Shown in pieces: positions 23,202 through 30,216 of a DNA stretch of 64,000 nucleotides. The notes beneath the pieces are model-generated. The model made no database searches. It was not told where the DNA came from and was given only the letters and a program-made list of their open reading frames with translations. Source of the DNA: Falsiroseomonas stagni DSM 19981 (GTDB taxonomy: Bacteria > Pseudomonadota > Alphaproteobacteria > Acetobacterales > Acetobacteraceae); assembly GCF_900114315.1 (NCBI RefSeq), contig NZ_FOSQ01000013.1, positions 62,001-126,000 on the forward strand. Direction: 5' to 3'. The position numbers and the translations under genes were made by a program. Each line of letters opens with the position of its first letter. Position 1 is the first letter of the stretch.

Positions 23202-25154
23202 ATGAAGCAGATCCTGTTGGGCGCCGTGGCGCTTGGCGCGCTTGCACCGGCCGCGATGGCGGAGGTGGTCCGGTTCGAGTTGACGGGCCCGCCGCGCCCC
23301 GCCCTCGAAGGCCGCAGCTTCGGTGCTGTCGGTCCCTATGTGGAGATCCGCGCGCGAGCGACGATCGCGCTGGACTCGGCCGACCCGCGCAATGCCGTCA
23401 TCGCCGATATCGACCGCGCGCCGCGCAACGCGCAGGGGCGCGTCGAGGCGACGGCGGATGTCATCATCCTGCGTCCCGCCGACCTGTCCCGCGGCAATGG
23501 CACCTTGCTGGTGGAGCCGCCGAACCGCGGCCGGCGCATCATCACGCAGGTGCTGAACGACTCATCGGCGGCAGGGACGACGCGGCTGGAACAGGCCGGC
23601 GATGCCGGCAATGCCTGGACCTTCCGCCAGGGCATGACGCTGGCCTGGGTAGGCTGGCAGGGGGATTCGACGCCGGGGCCGCAGGGCATGAAGGTCCAGG
23701 TCCCGCGCATCGCCGGCATCACCGGCCCGTCGCGGGAGGAGTTCGTCTTCGACAACACCACGAACCCCGCCATCGGCACCCTGACCTATCCCGTCGCCGA
23801 TCCCGCCAGCATCGTGCTGACGGTGCGCGCGCGGCAGGAGGATGCGCGCCAGACCCCCGCGGGGCTGACATATCGCCTGCTGGATGGCGACCGGATCGAG
23901 ATCACTCGCCCAGCCGGCTTCGATGCCGGCGCGATCTATGAGATGACCTACACGGCCCGCGACCCGCTGGTGCTCGGCATGGGCTTTTCCGCGTTCCGTG
24001 ACGTCACGGCCTTCCTGCGGCGAGAGGGATCGGATGCGAACCCGCTGGCGGTGAATGGCCGCAGCACCGTGACCGCCACGATGGGCATGGGCATCTCCCA
24101 GTCCGGGCGCTTCCTGCGGGACTACCTGCATCTCGGCTTCAACGAGGATACGCGCGGCCGCCCGGTCTTCGACGGGCTGGTGGCGCATATCCCGGGCAGC
24201 CGGCGCACCTTCATGAATGTCCGCTGGGCGCAGCCCGGGCGGAACCCGTCCGACCACACGGATCGCCTCTACGCCGCCGATCAGTTCCCCTTCACCTATG
24301 CGACGACGACCGACCCGCTGACCGGCGCGCGGGATGGGCTGCTGCGGCGCTGCCGCATCACCAACACCTGCCCGCGGGTCTTCCAGACCGATACGGAGTT
24401 CGAGTTCTGGGGCGCGCGCGGGTCGCTGACCTACACCGATGCCGCCGGACGCCATGTCGACCTGCCGCGGGAGGTGCGCGGCTACATGATGACGGGCCAT
24501 CCGCACTACGCCGTGGCGCAGGCAGTCGCGAACCGCAACCCGATGTGCCAGATGTCGATGAACCCGCTGCAGGCCGGCGCGCCGACCCGGGCGCTGGTCG
24601 CGGCGCTGGAAGCCTGGGTGCGCGAAGGCGCGGAGCCGCCGGCCAGCCGCGTGCCGATGTTGGCGCATGGGACGCTGGTCGCCGCCGCGGACAACCCCGC
24701 CATCCCCGGCATGCCGCGCCTGACGTCCTGGACCCCCGCGCCGCTTCTGGACACGTCGAAAAACCCGCCGGCGGTGGTGGGCAGCTATCCCATCCTGTTC
24801 CCGCGCCTGGATGCCGATGGCAACGCCATCGGTGGCCTCCGCACCCCGGTGATCGAGGCACCGCGCGCCACCTATACCGGCTGGAACCCCCGCGCCGCGG
24901 GCTTCGGGGAAGGCGCGCTCTGCACCAACCAGGGCGGCGTCATCCCCTTCGCCGCCACGCGGGCGGAACGCCAGGCGGCGAATGATCCGCGCCCCTCCAT
25001 CGAGGAACGCTGGCCGAGCCAGGCCGCCTATGTCGCCGCCGTGCGCGCCAGTGCCGAACGCCTCCAGGCCGAAAGGCTGCTGCTGGCGGAGGATGTCCAG
25101 GCCATCGTGGCGGCGGCGGAGGCCAATACGCTCGCCCGGCTGCCGGCGCGCTGA
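23202..25154 (+). CDS. Exported alpha/beta-hydrolase domain protein (Abhydrolase_10-like)
   Basis: Protein of 650 residues with a signal peptide (about 1-20, ending AAMA). It resembles the large alpha/beta-hydrolase-domain family: RVEATADVIILRP, TLLVEPPNRG, GMTLAWVGWQGD, and the nucleophile motif MGISQSGRFLRDYL with the serine near residue 305. The C-terminal half contains conserved EFWGARGSL and HPHYAV. Substrate unknown; family members act on lactones or esters. ATG 23202 has GGGGAAGGAA upstream. Confidence 0.8.
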   Translation: MKQILLGAVALGALAPAAMAEVVRFELTGPPRPALEGRSFGAVGPYVEIRARATIALDSADPRNAVIADIDRAPRNAQGRVEATADVIILRPADLSRGNGTLLVEPPNRGRRIITQVLNDSSAAGTTRLEQAGDAGNAWTFRQGMTLAWVGWQGDSTPGPQGMKVQVPRIAGITGPSREEFVFDNTTNPAIGTLTYPVADPASIVLTVRARQEDARQTPAGLTYRLLDGDRIEITRPAGFDAGAIYEMTYTARDPLVLGMGFSAFRDVTAFLRREGSDANPLAVNGRSTVTATMGMGISQSGRFLRDYLHLGFNEDTRGRPVFDGLVAHIPGSRRTFMNVRWAQPGRNPSDHTDRLYAADQFPFTYATTTDPLTGARDGLLRRCRITNTCPRVFQTDTEFEFWGARGSLTYTDAAGRHVDLPREVRGYMMTGHPHYAVAQAVANRNPMCQMSMNPLQAGAPTRALVAALEAWVREGAEPPASRVPMLAHGTLVAAADNPAIPGMPRLTSWTPAPLLDTSKNPPAVVGSYPILFPRLDADGNAIGGLRTPVIEAPRATYTGWNPRAAGFGEGALCTNQGGVIPFAATRAERQAANDPRPSIEERWPSQAAYVAAVRASAERLQAERLLLAEDVQAIVAAAEANTLARLPAR

Positions 25155-25215
25155 GGACGGATTACCGTTTGTTCACTCTTGTTTCAGGGAGTGGGACTGC
25201 GCAGAGTGGGCGGCA

Positions 25216-25920
25216 ATGGATCGTCGGATTGCCGCCCTGGCCGTGTTGCTGGCCGCGCCCCTGCTGGGGGGCGCGGTCTCCCCAGGCCGCACCCACGCCG
25301 ATGTGGCGGCACTGGGCTGGCGGAAGATGGAATGGCACGGCATCCGCCCCGCCGATTTCAGCGCCACGCCCTCGGGCGGCATCCGGGTCCGCGGGCGGGG
25401 CGAGGGCGGCTTCATCTTCCGGCCCCTCTCCGGCGCGGCCACCTGCCTGGCCTGGCGCTGGCGCGTGGATGCGGGGCCGCCGGTCACGGATCTGACGAAG
25501 CGGGGCGGCGATGACCGGGCACTCGCGATCTCCGTCGGCTTCGTGGAGTTCGGGCCGGCCGCCAGCTTCGTGACGCGCACGCAGCACGCCGTGGCGCAGG
25601 CCAGCGCGGGCGACCACCGCCTGCCGCGCAGCGTGCTGAGCTATGTCTGGGGTGGCACGGGGCGGGAGGTCGCCGCCGGCACCTTCTTCGCCAGCCCCTG
25701 GACCGGCGCCATCACCCGCATCCGCGTGCTGCGCCCCGCCGAGGCACCGCGCGGGCAATGGGTGGAGGAGAAGGTGGACCTCGGCGCCGATTGGCGGATC
25801 GCCTTCGGGGGGGGCGAGGTGCCGGGGTTGCAGGAGGTGGTGATCTCCACCGATGTCGAGGATAGCGGCGCCGCGGTGGATGCGCAGGTCGAGAACATCC
25901 GCCTGGTGCCCTGCCGGTAG
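25216..25920 (+). CDS. DUF3047 family exported protein
   Basis: Protein of 234 residues: signal peptide (ALAVLLAAPLLGGA), then the DUF3047 pattern with CLAWRWRVD, KRGGDDRALAISVGF, LSYVWGG, and a closing GLQEVVISTDVEDSGAAVDAQVENI. Probably a beta-sandwich; function unknown. It lies 61 bp downstream of the hydrolase and may share its transcript. Confidence 0.75.
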   Translation: MDRRIAALAVLLAAPLLGGAVSPGRTHADVAALGWRKMEWHGIRPADFSATPSGGIRVRGRGEGGFIFRPLSGAATCLAWRWRVDAGPPVTDLTKRGGDDRALAISVGFVEFGPAASFVTRTQHAVAQASAGDHRLPRSVLSYVWGGTGREVAAGTFFASPWTGAITRIRVLRPAEAPRGQWVEEKVDLGADWRIAFGGGEVPGLQEVVISTDVEDSGAAVDAQVENIRLVPCR

Positions 25921-25978
25921 CCGGGAACCGCCGGATACCGAAGGCGGTTGAACACGCCGGGTCAGGGAGGCCCGGCGC

Positions 25979-27436
25979 ATGCGCGAGAGTTCCGCCCGTT
26001 CGGCCGATGGCAGCTTCGAGACCTCGGTCCCCGCCAGGCTGGACCGCCTGCCCTGGGACCGCTTCCACACGCTGGTCTGCGTGGCACTCGGCGTTACCTG
26101 GATCCTGGATGGGCTGGAGGTCACGCTGGTCGGCAGCCTGGCCGCCGCCATCGCCGCCAGCCCGAGCCTGCGCCTGACGGAAACCGAGGTCGGGCTGATG
26201 GCCTCGGCCTATCTGCTGGGCGCGGTGCTGGGGGCGCTGGGCTTCGGCTGGGCGACGGATCGGCTGGGGCGGAAGAAGCTCTTCACCGCCACCGTCGCGG
26301 TCTATCTGCTGGCGAGCATCGCGACGGGATTCGCCTGGGATTTCTGGTCGCTGGCCTTCTTCCGCTTCCTGACGGGCACGGGGATCGGCGGCGAATATGC
26401 CGCCGTGAACAGCGCCATCCAGGAACTGATCCCGGCACGGCGGCGCGGGCAGACGGACATCGTCATCAACGGCACCTTCTGGGCCGGCGGCGCGATGGGT
26501 GCCGTGATCGGCCTGGTGGTGCTGAACCCCGCGGTGGTGGACCCCGAGATCGGCTGGCGCGCGGCCTTCATCGTCGGCGGCGCGCTGTCCTTCGTGATCC
26601 TGCTGCTGCGCCGCTTCATCCCGGAAAGCCCGCGCTGGCTGATGACGCATGGGCGGCCGGAGGAAGCCGAGCGCATCGTCAGCGAGATCGAGCGTGGCGC
26701 CGAATCCCGCCATGGCCCCCTGCCGCCCCTTCAGCATGGCCCGATCCGCCTGCATCCCCGCGACCATATCGGCATCGTCGAGGTCGTCGGCATCATGTTC
26801 CGCCGGCACCGGGACCGCAGCGTGCTGGCGCTGGTGCTCATGGCCTGCCAGGCCTTCTGCTACAACGCGATCTTCTTCACCTATGCCCTGGTGCTGACGC
26901 GCTTCTACGCCGTGCCGAACGAGCATGTGGGCTGGTACATCCTGCCCTTCGCCATCGGCAATTTGATGGGCCCGCTGCTGCTGGGCCGGCTGTTCGACAC
27001 CATCGGACGCCGGCCGATGATCACGGCCACCTACGGCATCGCCGGCGTGCTGATGGCCATCACCGGCTTCGCCTTCGCGCAAGACTGGCTATCGGCGGCC
27101 AGCCAGACCGCCTGCTGGACGGTGATCTTCTTCTTCGCCTCCGCCGCGGCGTCGGCCGCCTATCTGACGGTCGGCGAGAGCTTCCCGCTGGAGATGCGCG
27201 CCATGGGCATCGCCGTCTTCTACGCCTTCGGCACCGGCATCGGCGGCGTGGTCGGCCCCGCGCTGTTCGGCTGGCTGATCGAGGGCGGGCAGCGCGTGGA
27301 CATCATGTGGGGCTACCTGTTCGGCGCCGCCCTGATGATCCTGGCCGCCATCACCGAATGGCGCCTGGGCTTCGCGGCGGAGGGCAGGTCGCTGGAGGAG
27401 GTGAGCGAACCCGTCTCCGCCCGCGCGCGGCCCTGA
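25979..27436 (+). CDS. MFS transporter (sugar/aromatic-acid porter type)
   Basis: Protein of 485 residues with 12 predicted helices. Major-facilitator signatures are GWATDRLGRKK (loop 2-3), RFLTGTGIGGEYAAVNS (helix 4), PESPRWL before the central loop, and a second-half repeat RLFDTIGRRP. The layout fits the sugar-porter/AAHS group, proton-driven uptake of organic acids or sugars. It converges on the Bug receptor gene with only three bases between stops. Confidence 0.87.
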   Translation: MRESSARSADGSFETSVPARLDRLPWDRFHTLVCVALGVTWILDGLEVTLVGSLAAAIAASPSLRLTETEVGLMASAYLLGAVLGALGFGWATDRLGRKKLFTATVAVYLLASIATGFAWDFWSLAFFRFLTGTGIGGEYAAVNSAIQELIPARRRGQTDIVINGTFWAGGAMGAVIGLVVLNPAVVDPEIGWRAAFIVGGALSFVILLLRRFIPESPRWLMTHGRPEEAERIVSEIERGAESRHGPLPPLQHGPIRLHPRDHIGIVEVVGIMFRRHRDRSVLALVLMACQAFCYNAIFFTYALVLTRFYAVPNEHVGWYILPFAIGNLMGPLLLGRLFDTIGRRPMITATYGIAGVLMAITGFAFAQDWLSAASQTACWTVIFFFASAAASAAYLTVGESFPLEMRAMGIAVFYAFGTGIGGVVGPALFGWLIEGGQRVDIMWGYLFGAALMILAAITEWRLGFAAEGRSLEEVSEPVSARARP

Positions 27437-27439
27437 TCC

Positions 27440-28396
27440 TCAATCCACCTTCACATTCGCCGCCCGCACCACGCCCGCCCATTTCGTGATCTCGCTACGG
27501 ATGAAGGCCGCGAAATCGGTGCGGTTGAGGAAGGTGGCGGTGAAGGCCTGGTCGGCCAGGCGCGCCTGGAAATCGGGCTGGCGGAGCACGCCCTCCACCG
27601 CCTGCTCGATCCGCGCCGCCTGGGCATCGGGCAGGCCGCGCGGGCCGAGCAGGCTGATCCAGCCCACGGATTCGTAACCGGCCACGCCCTGCTCCGCGAT
27701 GGTCGGGATCTCCGGGAAGAAGGGCGAACGCTCCTTCGACGTCACGCCGATCGCGCGCACGCGGCCGGTGCGGACCAGATCCGTCACCGCCGCCAGCGTG
27801 TCCGACATGAAGGGCACCTGGCCCGCGACCAGATCGGCCAGCGCCGGGCCCGATCCGCGATAGGGCACATGCGTCAGGTCGGTCCCCGTCAGCGTCTTGA
27901 ACAGTTCCACATTCAGATGCTGCGTCGTGCCATTGCCGGAGGAGGCGTAGAAGATGCCGCCCGGATTGGCCCTGGCCCGCGCGATGAGGTCCGGGATGCT
28001 GCGCACGGGGAAGTCGTTGTTGACGATGAAGAGCTGGGGGACGCTGGCGATCAGCGCGATCGGCGTCAAATCCCGCAGCGTGTCGTAGCCGAGCCGCGGA
28101 AAGAGGCTGCCCGCGATGGTGGTCGGCCCGCTGCCGCCCATCACGATGGTGTTGCCATCCGGCGCCGCATTGGCCGCGTATTCCATGCCGAGCGTGCCGC
28201 CCGCGCCGGCCCGGTTCTCCACCACGACGGGCTGGCCGAGCGGGCCCTGCAGGCGCTCCGCCAGCAGCCGCATCAGGATGTCGCTGCCCTGGCCCGGCGG
28301 GAAGGGCATGATGATGCGCAGCGCCGCACGGCCCTGGGCGTTCGCCAGGGCGGGCGTGGCAAGGGTTGCGGCCAGCAGCAGGCGGCGGGGGATCAT
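27440..28396 (-). CDS. Bug/TctC-type tripartite tricarboxylate receptor
   Basis: Periplasmic solute-binding protein of 318 residues. Signal peptide MIPRRLLLAATLATPALANA; conserved LRIIMPFPPGQGSDILMRLLAERL, VVVENRAGAGGTLGMEYAA, and YASSGNGTTQHLNVELF. Bug proteins bind carboxylates through water-mediated contacts and are greatly expanded in Roseomonas-like and Bordetella-like genomes, usually without linked TctAB permeases, as here. It is divergent from the lyase at 28722, which suggests a shared catabolic substrate (inference). Confidence 0.92.
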   Translation of the reverse strand: MIPRRLLLAATLATPALANAQGRAALRIIMPFPPGQGSDILMRLLAERLQGPLGQPVVVENRAGAGGTLGMEYAANAAPDGNTIVMGGSGPTTIAGSLFPRLGYDTLRDLTPIALIASVPQLFIVNNDFPVRSIPDLIARARANPGGIFYASSGNGTTQHLNVELFKTLTGTDLTHVPYRGSGPALADLVAGQVPFMSDTLAAVTDLVRTGRVRAIGVTSKERSPFFPEIPTIAEQGVAGYESVGWISLLGPRGLPDAQAARIEQAVEGVLRQPDFQARLADQAFTATFLNRTDFAAFIRSEITKWAGVVRAANVKVD

Positions 28397-28512
28397 CGGC
28401 GGTCGTCCTCGGGCAGCTTCTGCCGCGCAGCATGGACCCAAGCGGCGCCGTCGCAAAACCGGGAAAACCCCTGTCTTCCGCCCCGCCCCGGGCGCGACTA
28501 GCTTGTATCCAA

Positions 28513-28698
28513 GTGATCGTTTGAGAATGCTGGCGGCTGAGGGTTCGCGAGGGATTTTTCGGCCCTGGCAGGAGCCGGGCGCGGCCGATGCTGGTTGCAT
28601 CGGCAAGCCGGGCATCATGCCGCAGGCGTGCCTTCGGCACGAGGCCAGGGGCGGAAAAACCCAGCGAAACCGACCCGCCAGTGTTCTCAAACGGTCAC
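28513..28698 (+). ncRNA. Long imperfect inverted repeat: candidate structured leader RNA
   Basis: Bases 28513-28536 pair with 28675-28698 over 24 positions. The three non-Watson-Crick positions (28517/28694, 28528/28683, 28529/28682) are all U-G or G-U in plus-strand RNA and would be mismatches on the other strand. Pairing resumes at GGGATTTTT/AAAAACCC and at CCCTGGC/GCCAGGG (28563-28569 with 28644-28650). The enclosed tip has an 8-bp hairpin (28584-28591/28597-28604) and CGTGCC-TTC-GGCACG (28627-28641). The ribosome site GGAG (28710) and ATG 28722 follow closely. It could be a cis-regulatory RNA of the lyase gene or a MITE-like element. The gap 28397-28721 holds no gene. Confidence 0.5.
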
Positions 28699-28721
28699 CA
28701 AGTCCCTTCGGAGAGAACGCC

Positions 28722-29663
28722 ATGCCCGACGACGCGCCCCTGCCCGCCGGCCCCACCTTCCCCATCGGTCTGGCGGAGGCCACCGGCCGCAACCGCCGGC
28801 TGCGCGAATTGCTGGCGGGGCCGGACCTCTTCCTCGCCCCCGGCGCCTTCGACTGCGTCGGCGCAAGGCTGGTGGAGGCCTCCGGCCATTCCTGCCTCTA
28901 CATCACCGGCGCCGGCATCTCGATGTCGGCACTCGGCGCGCCGGACGTCTCCGCCCTTTCGTTCGGGGAGATCCTGGACCGGATCCGGCGCATCTGCGAC
29001 GTCGTCTCCATCCCCGTCATCGCCGATGGCGACACGGGCTATGGCGGGCCGCTCAACGTCATCCGCACGGTGCGGGAATATGAACGAGCCGGCGTCAGCG
29101 GCATCCAGATCGAAGACCAGGAATGGCCGAAGAAGTGCGGCCACGAACCCGGCCGCAAGCTGGTCTCGACGCATGAGATGTCGATGCGCATCAAGGCGGC
29201 GGTGGAGGCGCGGCGGGACCCCGATTTCGTCGTCATCGCCCGCACTGACGCCCGCGCCGGCGAAGGGCTGGAAGCCGCCATCGAGCGCGCCCGCGCCTAT
29301 CGCAACGCCGGCGCCGACGTGATCTTCGTGGAAAGCCCGCAGAGCGAAGCGGAACTGGTCGAGGTCGGCCGCGCCTTCCCGGACGTGCCGCTGCTGGCCA
29401 ACATGGTGGAAGGCGGCAAGACGCCGATCCTGCCAGCGGCGCGACTCCAGGAACTGGGGTTCCGGCTGGCGATCTACCCGAACGCGCTGACGCGGCTCTT
29501 CGCCAAGGCGGGGCTGGAAGTGCTGGCCTCGCTGAAGGAAACCGGCTCCTCCAACGCCAGCGCGGGGCGGATGCTCAGCCATGGCGAATTGTGGACGCTG
29601 TTCGACAACGCCACCTGGCGGGGGCTGGAGGATCGGTACATGGGGACCAACACGAAGGTCTGA
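28722..29663 (+). CDS. Isocitrate lyase/PEP mutase family lyase
   Basis: Protein of 313 residues, TIM-barrel family that cleaves or forms C-C bonds next to a carboxylate (methylisocitrate, dimethylmalate or oxaloacetate type). Motifs: LFLAPGAFDCVGARLVE, metal-binding VIADGDTGYGG, catalytic loop EDQEWPKKCGH, FVVIARTDARAGEGLEAAIERA, IFVESPQ, and ANMVEGGKTP. KKCGH is the loop of the lyase branch rather than PEP mutase. Start ATG 28722 has GGAGAGAAC upstream. It is divergent from a Bug receptor, suggesting uptake plus cleavage of a branched dicarboxylate. Confidence 0.9.
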   Translation: MPDDAPLPAGPTFPIGLAEATGRNRRLRELLAGPDLFLAPGAFDCVGARLVEASGHSCLYITGAGISMSALGAPDVSALSFGEILDRIRRICDVVSIPVIADGDTGYGGPLNVIRTVREYERAGVSGIQIEDQEWPKKCGHEPGRKLVSTHEMSMRIKAAVEARRDPDFVVIARTDARAGEGLEAAIERARAYRNAGADVIFVESPQSEAELVEVGRAFPDVPLLANMVEGGKTPILPAARLQELGFRLAIYPNALTRLFAKAGLEVLASLKETGSSNASAGRMLSHGELWTLFDNATWRGLEDRYMGTNTKV

Positions 29664-29671
29664 GTGATTCC

Positions 29672-29728
29672 GGGGAAGGCGCTGCCTTCCCCGGACCCCT
29701 ACCGCCAGGGCCGTGACGGCCCTGGACC
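29672..29728 (-). repeat. Two-hairpin dispersed repeat, copy D
   Basis: 57 bp in minus orientation: stem 1 CCAGGGCCG/CGGCCCTGG, spacer, stem 2 GGGGAAGGC/GCCTTCCCC around AG. It begins nine bases after the lyase stop, downstream of the converging chorismate mutase gene. Confidence 0.8.
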
Positions 29729-29740
29729 GTCCTCAATCAG

Positions 29741-29786
29741 GATCCACGCCGCTCCGCGGCGCTATGATCCACGCCGCTCCGCGGCG
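29741..29786. repeat. 25-bp tandem duplication at the chorismate mutase 3' end
   Basis: The 21-bp block beginning GATCCACGCC and ending CGCGGCG occurs at 29741-29761 and 29766-29786, with a 4-bp spacer. Each contains the hairpin CGCCGC-TCC-GCGGCG. The gene's TAG stop (29764-29762) is in the spacer, so one copy is coding and one is outside. Confidence 0.8.
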
Positions 29787-30085
29787 ATCTCCCCATGCTG
29801 GCGCACCACCTCCGCCATCACGCGCCGGATGAAATCCTCGGCGAAATCGGCGTCGAGGCCCGCACGATCCGCCATGCCGCGCAGCTTGGCGACCTGCGCT
29901 TCCTCACGCGACACATCCACCGGCGGCAGGCGATGCACGGCCTTCAGCACGCCCACTTCCCGCGTCACGCGGAAACGCTCGGCCAGCATATGCACCAGGG
30001 CGGCGTCGATATTGTCGATGCTGCGGCGCAGTCGCCAGAGGTCCTCCGGGACGGCGTCGCCCGCGGGGGCGGTTTCTTGGGGCAT
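29762..30085 (-). CDS. Chorismate mutase, AroQ type
   Basis: Protein of 107 residues, all-helical. Core: LWRLRRSIDNIDAALVHMLAERFRVTREVGVLKA, then REEAQVAKLRGMADRAGL and a C-terminal helix EDFIRRVMAEVVRQHGEIA. It matches the AroQ fold with Arg, Lys and Glu/Gln active-site positions. Converts chorismate to prephenate for Phe/Tyr synthesis; isochorismate-pyruvate lyase is a related alternative. Divergent from the sensor kinase. Confidence 0.87.
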   Translation of the reverse strand: MPQETAPAGDAVPEDLWRLRRSIDNIDAALVHMLAERFRVTREVGVLKAVHRLPPVDVSREEAQVAKLRGMADRAGLDADFAEDFIRRVMAEVVRQHGEIAAERRGS

Positions 30086-30216
30086 GGGCTCTCGGCCGCC
30101 TTTCCTGGCATTCTTCGGTCACGCAAAAAACGCCGCCCGCGCCCGGAAGGCAAGGGTCGCGCCGCGACGGTCGATGTTTCACCCTGGCTAACGGACGAGT
30201 CACAGAACCCGACCTA

